Assembly: GCF_014654785.1 (NCBI RefSeq)
Contig: NZ_BNBD01000021.1
Location: forward strand, 1 to 64,000
Source: Streptomyces mashuensis
GTDB lineage: Bacteria > Actinomycetota > Actinomycetes > Streptomycetales > Streptomycetaceae
Direction: 5' to 3'
Length of the DNA: 64,000 bases
Shown: positions 50,094-59,024 of the stretch, piece by piece
Position numbering within the stretch: the first letter of the stretch is position 1
Layout of the letters: each line of letters starts with the position of its first letter
The notes under the pieces: model-generated
The model's input: the letters and a program-made list of their open reading frames with translations, nothing else
Databases searched by the model: none
What the model was told of the DNA's origin: nothing
Translations under genes and position numbers: made by a program

Positions 50094-52549
50094 TGGACGC
50101 CCTGGCGAGCCGCACCACCCCAGCACCCCCAGGCGTACCTCCCGCTGCCGTACGCCGCCGCCTCACCGTCACCGGCGTCGTCCAAGGCGTCGGGTTCCGC
50201 CCCTTCGTGCACCGGCTCGCCACCGAGCTGGCCCTCAGCGGCCACGTCGGCAACACACCCGACGGCGTGCTCGTCGAGGTGGAAGGCCACCCCGACGCCG
50301 TCGCCGCGTTCTGCTCCCGGCTGCCCCGCGAACGGCCTCCCCTCGCCGCCGTCACCGGCCTGCACGCCACCGACGTCCCGCCGGCGGGCACCGAGGGCTT
50401 CACCATCCGCCCCTCCCACGAGCACGACCACGACCAGGACCACGACCACGGCGGAACCGGCCGGGCCCAGCTGCCCCCCGACACCGCCCCCTGCGACGCC
50501 TGCCTGCGCGAACTGGCCGACCCCGCCGACCGCCGCCACCGGCACCCCTTCATCACGTGCACGCACTGCGGCCCCCGCTTCACCATCGTCCGGTCGCTGC
50601 CCTACGACCGGCCGGCCACCACCATGGCCGCGTTCCCCCTCTGCCGGGCCTGCGCCCGCGAATACGCGGACCCCGCCGACCGCCGCTTCCACGCGCAGCC
50701 CCTCGCCTGCCCCGACTGCGGCCCCCGGCTCACCCTCACCCCGGCCCCCGGCCACGGCTCCTCGCCCCTCCACGGCGACGACGCCCTCACCGCCGCCCGC
50801 CGCATGCTGGCCGCCGGGCGGATCCTCGCCGTCAAGGGCATCGGCGGCTACCACCTCGCCTGCGACGCCTCCGACCCCGCAGCCGTGGCCGCCCTCCGCA
50901 CCCGCAAGGCCCGCGGCGACAAACCGTTCGCCGTGATGTGCGCCGGCCTCGACGAGGCCGCCCGCGTCGCCGTCGTCACCCCCGCCGCACGCGAGGCCCT
51001 CACCGGCCCCGGCCGACCCGTCGTCCTGCTGCGCCCCCGCGCGGACGCACCGGCCCCCCGGCCCGCCCCCGGCGTCAGCCCCGGCAGCCCCTACCTGGGC
51101 GTCATGCTGCCCTACGCCCCCGTGCACCACCTCCTGTTCGGCCTGCCCGGCGACCCGCCGGGCCCCCGCCTGCTGGTGATGACGAGCGGCAACCGCTCCG
51201 GCGAACCCGTCCTCACCGACGACCGCGACGCCCTCACCCGGCTCGCCGGCATCGCCGACGCCTGGCTGTCCCACGACCGCCCCATCGAAGCGCCGTGCGA
51301 CGACTCCGTGCTGCGCGTACGCCCCGACGGCACCCTCCAGGTGCTGCGCCGCTCGCGCGGCCACGTCCCCCGGCCCCTGCCCGTCCCCGTCCCCCTGCTC
51401 CCCGCCCTCGCCGCCGGCGGCGACCTGAAGAACACCCTCTGCCTGGGCGAAGGCCACCAGGCATGGTTCTCGCAGCACATCGGCGACATGGGCGACCTCG
51501 CCACCCAGGAGGCCCACCGGCGGGCCGAGCAGCACCTGCGGCGGCTCACCGGAGTCCGCCCCCGCATCATCGCCGCCGACCGCCACCCCGGCTACCACTC
51601 CACCCGCGCCGCACGCCACCGGGCCGCCGCCGGCCTGCCGCTGCGCCTCGTGCAGCACCACCACGCCCACATCGCCTCCGCCATGGCGGAACACGGCCTC
51701 GACGGCAGCCGCCCCGTGATCGGCGTCGCCTTCGACGGCACCGGCTACGGCGACGACGCCACCATCTGGGGCGGCGAGGTGCTCCTCGCCGACTACGACG
51801 GCCACCGCCGCTTCGCCCACCTCGCGCCCGCCCCGCTCCCCGGCGGCGACGCCGGCGTCGCCAACCCCTGCCGCGTCGCCCTCGCCCGGCTGCGGGCCGC
51901 CGGGGTGCCGTGGGAGAGCCGGCTGCCCAGCGTGGCCGCCTGCACGTCCGGCGAACTCGCCCTGCTCGGCCGGCAGCTGGAGCGCGGCACCGCCTGCGTG
52001 CCGACCTCCAGCGTGGGCCGCCTGTTCGATGCCGTGTCGTCCCTGCTGGGCCTGTGCCACCGGGCCGGCCACGAGGCGCAGGCGGCCGTCGCGCTGGAGG
52101 CCGTCGCCACCACCGCCTGGGACGCCACCCCGGACAGCGGGTCCCGCACAGCGTTCGGCATCGGCAGCGCGCCCTCCGGCCGGCGGCCGGCGACGGCCCA
52201 CGGTCCGCCCGCCCCCCTGCTGTTCGACCCCTCCCCGGTGCTGCGCGCCCTCACCGCGGGGCTGCGGCGCGGCGTACCGCCCGCCGTCCTCGCGGCCGGC
52301 TTCCACCGCAGCCTCGCGGCGGCGGTGGCGGAGCTCTGCCGGCGGGCCCGCCGGGAGACGGGCATCGGCACGGTCGCCCTCACGGGCGGCGTGTTCGCCA
52401 ACGCCCTGCTGGAGGACGCGTGCACGGCGCTCCTGGCGGCGGACGGCTTCGAGGTGCTCCGGCACGGCGAGGTGCCGCCCGGCGACGGCGGACTGGCCCT
52501 CGGCCAGCTCCTGGTGGCGGCGCGGGAGCGGCCGGCGGCCGGCCCCTGA
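50093..52549 (+). CDS. hypF: HypF carbamoyltransferase
   Basis: HypF makes the cyanide precursor by carbamoylating HypE. The 818-residue protein has the four expected parts: acylphosphatase (about 21-106; GVVQGVGFRPFVHRLA), two zinc fingers (CDACLRELADPADRRHRH, then CTHCGPRF; CRACAREY and CPDCGPRL), a YrdC domain (AVKGIGGYHLACDAS, KPFAVMC, LVMTSGNRSGEPV) and a Kae1-like domain (VQHHHAHIASAMAEHG, VIGVAFDGTGYGDDATIWGG, ALTGGVFANALL). Between the acylphosphatase and the first finger sits HEHDHDQDHDH (about 109-119), a metal-binding-type tract not usual in HypF. It overlaps hypB by three bases. Confidence 0.95.
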   Translation: MDALASRTTPAPPGVPPAAVRRRLTVTGVVQGVGFRPFVHRLATELALSGHVGNTPDGVLVEVEGHPDAVAAFCSRLPRERPPLAAVTGLHATDVPPAGTEGFTIRPSHEHDHDQDHDHGGTGRAQLPPDTAPCDACLRELADPADRRHRHPFITCTHCGPRFTIVRSLPYDRPATTMAAFPLCRACAREYADPADRRFHAQPLACPDCGPRLTLTPAPGHGSSPLHGDDALTAARRMLAAGRILAVKGIGGYHLACDASDPAAVAALRTRKARGDKPFAVMCAGLDEAARVAVVTPAAREALTGPGRPVVLLRPRADAPAPRPAPGVSPGSPYLGVMLPYAPVHHLLFGLPGDPPGPRLLVMTSGNRSGEPVLTDDRDALTRLAGIADAWLSHDRPIEAPCDDSVLRVRPDGTLQVLRRSRGHVPRPLPVPVPLLPALAAGGDLKNTLCLGEGHQAWFSQHIGDMGDLATQEAHRRAEQHLRRLTGVRPRIIAADRHPGYHSTRAARHRAAAGLPLRLVQHHHAHIASAMAEHGLDGSRPVIGVAFDGTGYGDDATIWGGEVLLADYDGHRRFAHLAPAPLPGGDAGVANPCRVALARLRAAGVPWESRLPSVAACTSGELALLGRQLERGTACVPTSSVGRLFDAVSSLLGLCHRAGHEAQAAVALEAVATTAWDATPDSGSRTAFGIGSAPSGRRPATAHGPPAPLLFDPSPVLRALTAGLRRGVPPAVLAAGFHRSLAAAVAELCRRARRETGIGTVALTGGVFANALLEDACTALLAADGFEVLRHGEVPPGDGGLALGQLLVAARERPAAGP

Positions 52550-52602
52550 GAAGCACCCTTCGCAAGCGATGACACGGGGGACCACACAGTCAGGAGAGCC
52601 AC

Positions 52603-52914
52603 ATGTGTCTGGCGGTACCCGGAAGGGTCCTGGCCGTCGAGCAGCGCGACGACACCGTGACGGGCCTGGTCGACTTCGGCGGCGTGCAGAAGGAGGTGTG
52701 CCTCGACTACGTCCCCGACGCCCAGGCCGGCGAGTACGTCATCGTGCACGTCGGCTTCGCCCTGCAACGCCTGGACGAGGAGTCGGCCCGGGCCTCCCTG
52801 GAGCTGTTCGAGCAGCTGGGGCTGCTGGAGGAGGAGTTCGGCGACGCCTGGGAACGGGCCGCGGCCGAGCTGGAGCCCGCCGCCGGGCCCGAGGCGGAGG
52901 AAGGAAGCGGGTGA
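52603..52914 (+). CDS. hypC: HypC/HybG chaperone
   Basis: The 103-residue chaperone starts with MCLAVPGRVL; Cys2 binds the Fe(CN)2CO unit while it is moved from HypD to the large subunit. The beta-barrel core (TVTGLVDFGGVQKEVCLDYV, AGEYVIVHVGFALQRLDEE) is complete and followed by a longer-than-usual acidic tail (EPAAGPEAEEGSG). ATG 52603 has an AGGAG site six bases upstream. It lies 53 bases after hypF and four bases before the hypD GTG. Confidence 0.95.
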   Translation: MCLAVPGRVLAVEQRDDTVTGLVDFGGVQKEVCLDYVPDAQAGEYVIVHVGFALQRLDEESARASLELFEQLGLLEEEFGDAWERAAAELEPAAGPEAEEGSG

Positions 52915-52918
52915 CCCC

Positions 52919-54032
<1,114 letters not shown>

Positions 54033-54040
<8 letters not shown>

Positions 54041-55127
54041 CACGGCGACCCCCACGTCACCGGCTCCGGTCGACCCGGCGTCCTGGACCTGTCCCGCCCC
54101 GCTGCACGACCAGCCCGTGGTGGTCATGGGGCACGGCGGGGGCGGCGCGCTCTCCGCCGAACTCGTCGAGCAGGTCTTCGCGCTCGCGTACGGCAACGCG
54201 ACCCTCGCGGCGCTGACCGACTCGGCGGTACTGCACCTGGGCAGCGGCCCCGGCACCGCCCGCCTCGCCTTCTCCACCGACTCCTACGTCGTGCGGCCGC
54301 TGTTCTTCCCCGGCGGCTGCATCGGCGACCTCGCCGTGAACGGCACCGTCAACGACCTGGCCATGAGCGGTGCCCGGCCCGCTTTCCTGTCCGCCGCGTT
54401 CGTCCTGGAGGAGGGCGTGGAGCTCGAGGTGGTCGGGCGGGTGGCCCGTGCCATGGGCGCCGCCGCCCGGGCCGCGGACGTCGTGGTGGCCACCGGTGAC
54501 ACCAAGGTGGTGGAGAAGGGGCACGGCGACGGCCTGTACGTCACCACCTCCGGCATCGGCGTGGTGCCCGACGGGGTGGACATCCGCCCCCAGCGGGCCG
54601 CGCCCGGCGACGTCGTCATCGTCAGTGGCCCGGTCGGCCTGCACGGGGTGGCCGTCATGAGCGTGCGGGAGGGGCTGGAGTTCGGGGTCGAGGTGACGAG
54701 CGACACCGCGCCCCTCGCCGGCCTGGTGGCGGCCATGCTGGCGGTCACCCCCGACGTCCACGTCCTGCGCGACCCCACCCGGGGCGGCCTGGCCGCCGCG
54801 CTCAACGAGATCGCCCGCGCCTCCGGCACCGGCGTACGGCTGGCCGAACGGGCCGTGCCCGTCCCGGAACCGGTGGCGAACGCCTGCGGCTTCCTGGGCC
54901 TCGACCCCCTCTGCATCGCCAACGAGGGGCGGCTGGTGGCGTTCGTACCGCGCGCCGCCGCCGACGCCGTGCTGGAGGCCATGCGCGCCCACCCCCAGGG
55001 CACCGGTGCCACGGTGATCGGCGAGTGCGTGGCGGAGCACCCCGGCACGGTCGTGGTGTCGACGGCCCTGGGCGGCACCCGCGTCGTCGACCTGCCGCTG
55101 GGCGAACAACTGCCCCGCATCTGCTGA
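54033..55127 (+). CDS. hypE: HypE carbamoyl dehydratase
   Basis: HypE turns the carbamoyl group on its C-terminal Cys into thiocyanate using ATP. The 364-residue protein belongs to the PurM/SelD fold: GHGGGGALSAELVEQVF, FSTDSYVVRPLFFPGG, GTVNDLAMSGARP, VATGDTKVVEKG, DPTRGGLAAALNEIA, and the hallmark PRIC tail with the acceptor Cys as last residue. I use the TTG at 54033, which has AAGGAGG about ten bases upstream and overlaps the end of hypD. It closes the hyp run; a 269-base gap follows before the cytochrome b gene. Confidence 0.95.
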
Positions 55128-55396
55128 ACCGGCCGCGCCGGAACCCCCTTCCCCGCAGCGGCCTGCCGGACCGCCGCCGCCGCGGAGGGCCATGGCGTCC
55201 TCCCGGGCGGGGCCGGGCTGCTCGTCTCCTCTCATGACGCAGACGGGACAGCGGCGCGCACGCGGAGCCGGGGCCCGCCCGCGCACGCAGGGGGACGGTG
55301 TCCCCCGGACGGCCCACCGGGCGTTTTGCCCGCCACCCGCCAGGACACGGCTAGCTCGACGAGCCGTCACCTGCGGACCGACCCGAGGAGGCCACC

Positions 55397-57052
55397 GTGG
55401 CAGGGCCGGAACACGACCGGGGGCGCCGCCCGGCGGCGACGCGTGGGGAGCGCCTCGTCTCCGCCGCCGACCGGCGGCTGTCCCTCGTGTCGCGGGCCAC
55501 GGGGTACGTCCGCAAGGCGTTCCCCGACCACTGGTCCTTCCTCCTCGGCGAGATCGCCCTCTACAGCCTCGTCGTCCTGGTGGTCACGGGACTGTGGCTG
55601 ACCCTGTTCTTCCGCGCGGGGATGAGCGACATCCCGTACCTGGGCCCCTACGGGCCGCTGCGGGGCGTGCCGGTGTCGCACGCGTTCGACTCGGTGCTGC
55701 GCATCAGCTTCGACGTGCGCGGCGGGCTGCTGGTCCGGCAGACGCACCACTGGGCCGCCCTGGTGTTCGTGGCCGCCATCGGGTGCCACCTGCTGCGCGT
55801 GTTCTTCACCGGCGCGTTCCGCCGGCCGCGGGAGGCCAACTGGACGATCGGCCTGACGATGTTCCTGCTGGCGCTGCTGGAGGGCTTCTGCGGCTCCTCG
55901 CTCCCCGACGACCTGCTGTCCGGCACCGGGCTGCGCACCGCGCACGGCATCGTGCTCTCGATCCCGGTCGCCGGCACCTACCTGGCGTTGTTCCTCTTCG
56001 GTGGCGAGTACCCCGGGCACGACATCATCCCCCGGCTGTTCTACGCCCACGTCCTGCTGGTGCCCGGTCTGCTGCTCCTCCTGGTCCGGGTGCACCTGGG
56101 GCTGGTGGTGAAGCTGAAGCACACGCACTGGGCCGCGCCCGGGCACAGCAACCGCAACGTCGTGGGCCGGCCCCTCTTCCCGCAGTACATGGCGAAGTCG
56201 GCGGGCCTGTTCTGCACCGTGGCCGGCGTCCTCTTCGCCCTGGGCGGGCTCCTCCAGGTCAACCCCGTCTGGGAGTTCGGGCCGTACCGCCCCGACCGGG
56301 CGTCCACCGAGGCACAGCCCGACTGGTACGTCGGCTACCTGGAGGGCGCCCTGCGCCTCATGCCCGCCTGGGAGACGCACGTCGCGGGGCACACCATCGC
56401 CTGGGACGTGTTCCTCCCCGGCGTCGTGCTGCCGGCCGTGCTCTTCGGCGGCCTCTACCTCTTCCCGTGGGCGGAACGGTGGGTCACCGGCCCGGGCCGG
56501 GAGCGCCACCTGTGCGACCGGCCGCGGAACCAGCCCACGCGCACGGCGCTGGGCGCGGCGGGCGTCTGCTTCTACGCGGTGCTGCTGATGGCGGGGGCGC
56601 AGGATGTGCTGGCGTACGTCCTCCGCCTGCCGGTCGAGGGGCTGACGTATGCCTTCCGGATGGTGCTGGTCGTGGGGCCGCTGCTCACCTACCGGGCGAC
56701 GAAACAGCTGTGCCTGTCGCTCCAGGCGGCGGACCGCCGGCGCCTGGAGAAGGCCACCGGGACGGGGGTCGTACGGCTCGCCGCGGCGGACGGCCACCGC
56801 GAGGGACGGGTGGGCCTGGGCCGCGCGGAGGCGTACCGCATCCTGATGCGCGACACGCCGCGGCCGCGCACCCACGGCACCGAGCCCGGCCGTTTCTTCC
56901 ACAGGCACCGGATCCGCAACCGGCTCAGCGCCTGGTACTTCGGCGCCCGCGTCCCGCTGCCGGTGACCGAGCAGCAGGCCGGGGCGGTTCAGGCGCTGGC
57001 GGCGGACCCGGAGGAGGCGGGGCGGGCGGCCGGGGCCGACTCACCGGCGTGA
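55397..57052 (+). CDS. cytochrome b (QcrB-like) linked to the hydrogenase
   Basis: The 551-residue membrane protein is a cytochrome b of the bc-complex type, with about nine hydrophobic segments. Heme-binding His residues are visible in RQTHHWAALVFVAAIGCHLL (helix B) and LRTAHGIVLSIPVAGTYL with YAHVLLVPGLLLLLVRVHLG (helix D), and the quinol-site region in LEGFCGSSLPDDLLSG replaces the usual GYSLPDDLLSG. It is an extra copy away from the main qcrCAB operon, placed between hypE and hypA. It could carry electrons from the hydrogenase to the quinone pool; this is inference. GTG 55397 follows GAGGAG. Its end overlaps hypA by 64 bases on the other strand. Confidence 0.85.
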   Translation: MAGPEHDRGRRPAATRGERLVSAADRRLSLVSRATGYVRKAFPDHWSFLLGEIALYSLVVLVVTGLWLTLFFRAGMSDIPYLGPYGPLRGVPVSHAFDSVLRISFDVRGGLLVRQTHHWAALVFVAAIGCHLLRVFFTGAFRRPREANWTIGLTMFLLALLEGFCGSSLPDDLLSGTGLRTAHGIVLSIPVAGTYLALFLFGGEYPGHDIIPRLFYAHVLLVPGLLLLLVRVHLGLVVKLKHTHWAAPGHSNRNVVGRPLFPQYMAKSAGLFCTVAGVLFALGGLLQVNPVWEFGPYRPDRASTEAQPDWYVGYLEGALRLMPAWETHVAGHTIAWDVFLPGVVLPAVLFGGLYLFPWAERWVTGPGRERHLCDRPRNQPTRTALGAAGVCFYAVLLMAGAQDVLAYVLRLPVEGLTYAFRMVLVVGPLLTYRATKQLCLSLQAADRRRLEKATGTGVVRLAAADGHREGRVGLGRAEAYRILMRDTPRPRTHGTEPGRFFHRHRIRNRLSAWYFGARVPLPVTEQQAGAVQALAADPEEAGRAAGADSPA

Positions 57053-57453
57053 GGCGGCCCGGTGCCCACCCGGCGGGCCCGGTCCTCCTCGGGCACACCG
57101 GCCTCCGCGGCCGGCAGCTCCACCGCGACGATCTCCAGCTCACGGCCGCTGCGCAGCTCCGCCGACGGCCGGTCGCAGCGCGGGCACCAGAGGAACGGCG
57201 GCACGCCCACCGCGAAGTCCGCCGCGCACGCCGCACAGTGGGCGCGCGCGGCGACCTGCTCGACCTCCAGCCGGGCGGAGGCCAGCGGGGTGCCCTCGCG
57301 TGCCACGTCGAAGGAGAACGCGAGGGCGTCCGGCACCACCCCGGAGAGTTCGCCGACGCGTACCCGTACGACGGTCACCGCGGCGGCCCCGTGCTCGCGG
57401 GCGCAGTCCGCCGCCCGCTCGATGATCGCCGCGGCGACCGACAACTCGTGCAC
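56989..57453 (-). CDS. hypA: HypA nickel chaperone
   Basis: The 154-residue protein starts with MHELSVAAAIIE, whose His2 and N-terminus bind nickel, and has the zinc loop CAACAADF ... CPRCDRPSAE. The C-terminal 35 residues (EEDRARRVGTGPPHAGE, then Ala/Ser-rich) go beyond the usual 115-residue HypA and are encoded where the gene overlaps the end of the convergent cytochrome b gene, so the extension may be a by-product of the overlap. It is the last gene of the minus-strand hydrogenase operon and works with HypB in nickel delivery. Confidence 0.9.
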   Translation of the reverse strand: MHELSVAAAIIERAADCAREHGAAAVTVVRVRVGELSGVVPDALAFSFDVAREGTPLASARLEVEQVAARAHCAACAADFAVGVPPFLWCPRCDRPSAELRSGRELEIVAVELPAAEAGVPEEDRARRVGTGPPHAGESAPAARPASSGSAASA

Positions 57454-57469
57454 GGCCGGGCCCCGGTGG

Positions 57470-57616
57470 TCAGCGGGGGTGGCGGCCGCCGGCGCGGAAG
57501 CCGGCCATGCGCCAGATCCGCACCTCCCGCACCAGGCCCGGCATCTCCTTGGCCAGCAGGACGAGGGCCGCCCCGCCCACCAGCGCCACCTGGGCCAGCA
57601 GAATGCGTTTCGCCAT
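57470..57616 (-). CDS. 48-residue membrane protein of the hydrogenase operon
   Basis: ATG 57616 with a perfect AGGAGG nine bases upstream encodes 48 residues: one hydrophobic helix (ILLAQVALVGGAALVLLA) followed by a basic tail (VREVRIWRMAGFRAGG). The tail resembles the short DUF6893-type proteins of actinomycetes, by memory only. It lies between the conserved 68-residue gene and hypA, all in one direction with gaps under 20 bases, so it is part of the operon. It might anchor a partner at the membrane; no function is known to me. Confidence 0.65.
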   Translation of the reverse strand: MAKRILLAQVALVGGAALVLLAKEMPGLVREVRIWRMAGFRAGGRHPR

Positions 57617-57631
57617 GGTCGGTTCCTCCTG

Positions 57632-57838
57632 TCAGCCCGGGGGCAGGTTCGGCATGATCTTCATGATGGCGTTGTGCTTCTTCCAGTGGATGCCGGTCGA
57701 CCGCCGGGAGTCGGCCGTGCCGTCCTTGTGATGTCCCGGCTGCCGGTACGTGCGTCCCTTGTTGCCCTGGTGCATGCCCTTGACGTGGCCCGGGGTGTCG
57801 GGCTTCACGTCCGGCCTGCCGACCCTGATCGTGCCCAT
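57632..57838 (-). CDS. 68-residue basic protein of the hydrogenase operon
   Basis: ATG 57838, with GAGGAGG upstream, encodes a small, basic, Gly/Pro/His-rich protein without membrane segments: GTIRVGRPDVKPDTPGHVKG, then MHQGNKGRTYRQPGHHKDG and a C-terminal IHWKKHNAIMKIMPNLPPG. I recall near-identical proteins next to actinobacterial hydrogenase genes, so it is a real conserved gene of unknown function. Four of its His residues lie in short clusters (HVKGMH, GHHKD, IHWKKH), which could bind nickel or iron; that is speculation. It sits 17 bases after the DUF5947 gene. Confidence 0.75.
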   Translation of the reverse strand: MGTIRVGRPDVKPDTPGHVKGMHQGNKGRTYRQPGHHKDGTADSRRSTGIHWKKHNAIMKIMPNLPPG

Positions 57839-57855
57839 CGCGTTCCTCCTCACCT

Positions 57856-58473
57856 CTAGGGATCCCGTTCCGTCAGCCCGCCGAAGAACCGTTCGACCGC
57901 GGGCCACACCCGGTCGCCGCCGGACAGCCCCCGCCACTCCCGCCGGACGAGCGCCACCACGCGGAAGCAGTCGTCGACCGGGACGATCCAGTGGTGGCGC
58001 AGGCCACGGGCGGTGTTGACGAGCAACGCCTCCACGTCGTGCTCCAGCGTGGCCAGCCGCGGTACGCCCGCCACCGCCTCCCGCCAGGCCACCGGGTCCG
58101 CCTCCCACCGGACGGCGCCCGCGGGACCGGGGTAATGGGCGGTCACCTTCTCCTGGCCCTGCCCCTGCCCCTCCTCCCGGCCGGTGACGAAGAAGGCCAG
58201 CCCGACCGGGACGCCCAGGGCGCGGGTGGCGACGGCCGGCAGCCGCACGCGCCGCCGCGGCACCAGCCGGTAGGCGCCGCCGCCCGCGGCCCTGTCGGCG
58301 AAGAGCAGCGCACAGGCCCGGCACGCGCACAGCAGCTCCTGCCGGGCGGTGTCCAGCAGGTGCCGGTGCTCCCCGTCGAGGACGGCCCGGCACAGTTCGC
58401 AGCGGTCCGCGGCCTCCTCCGCCCGCCGCCCGGCGGCGTCGCGCACGAGGCGGGCCAGCGCCCCGGCGGTCAC
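57856..58473 (-). CDS. DUF5947 protein, hydrogenase-associated
   Basis: The 205-residue protein has an N-terminal helix, a zinc-ribbon-like region with two cysteine pairs (CELCRAVLDGEHRHLL and LLCACRACALLF) and a C-terminal alpha/beta part (WREAVAGVPRLATLEHDVEA, LVNTARGLRHHWIVPVDD). It matches the family I know as DUF5947, found beside actinobacterial [NiFe] hydrogenases. The four cysteines and two histidines suggest a metal or Fe-S site. GTG 58473 overlaps the stop of the NifU-like gene (GTGA). Role in maturation or electron transfer is open. Confidence 0.75.
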   Translation of the reverse strand: MTAGALARLVRDAAGRRAEEAADRCELCRAVLDGEHRHLLDTARQELLCACRACALLFADRAAGGGAYRLVPRRRVRLPAVATRALGVPVGLAFFVTGREEGQGQGQEKVTAHYPGPAGAVRWEADPVAWREAVAGVPRLATLEHDVEALLVNTARGLRHHWIVPVDDCFRVVALVRREWRGLSGGDRVWPAVERFFGGLTERDP

Positions 58474-59024
58474 GCCGGCTCCCCGGGGCCGACGGCGGCC
58501 GGGCGGCGCGTCACGACGTCGAGGGGCACGAACGCGGGCGGCGGCGGCCCCTCGGGGACGCGTTCTGCGCCGGCGAGTTCGGGGGCCGCCGCGAGCACCG
58601 CCTCCCGTACGGCCTCCTCGACGCCCGCCGCCGCCGAGCCGCAGCCCTTGACCGTCAGCCGGTAGCGCGCCACGCCCCCCTCGACCCCGGCGAGCTCCAG
58701 CTCCCCGCCGCGCTCGCGCACGGCCGGGCGCAGCGCCTCGACGGCGCGGGCCACCCGCCGGTCCACCGGGTCGGGATGGATGCCGTGGAGCACCAGCAGG
58801 TGCCCGACGAGGTCGTCGCCGGCGAGGCTCTCCACCAGCGGCGGCCCGGCCCGGTCCAGGACGCGGGCCAGCGCCTCGCCGTACAGCTCGGTGAGGACCC
58901 GTACGGCCTCCAGGGCCGCCCGCGCCGTGGGCCCGGGTGCCGCCTCGACCTGTCCCAGCAGCTCGTCGGCGCGGGTCAGGCACCGGGCGATCGCGGCGTC
59001 GTCGAGCCGGCGGGCGTCAGCCAT
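58470..59024 (-). CDS. NifU-like domain protein
   Basis: The 184-residue protein has a helical N-terminal half (RCLTRADELLGQVEA, RAALEAVRVLTELYGEALARV) and a C-terminal NifU-type domain (VARAVEALRPAVRERGGELELAG...RYRLTVKGCGSAAAGVEEAVREAVLAAAPEL). NifU domains usually carry C-x2-C to hold an Fe-S cluster during assembly. Here only one Cys remains (KGCGSAAAG), so a cluster would need a dimer or another ligand. It starts inside the end of the large-subunit gene (eight-base overlap) and is followed by DUF5947, so it is part of the operon and may serve the small-subunit clusters. Confidence 0.78.
   Translation of the reverse strand: MADARRLDDAAIARCLTRADELLGQVEAAPGPTARAALEAVRVLTELYGEALARVLDRAGPPLVESLAGDDLVGHLLVLHGIHPDPVDRRVARAVEALRPAVRERGGELELAGVEGGVARYRLTVKGCGSAAAGVEEAVREAVLAAAPELAGAERVPEGPPPPAFVPLDVVTRRPAAVGPGEPA

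Noticed and set aside
49361..52549. A 1,062-codon frame across hypB and hypF
   Set aside because: It is an Arg/Pro-rich frame-shifted shadow; HypB and HypF motifs lie in other frames.
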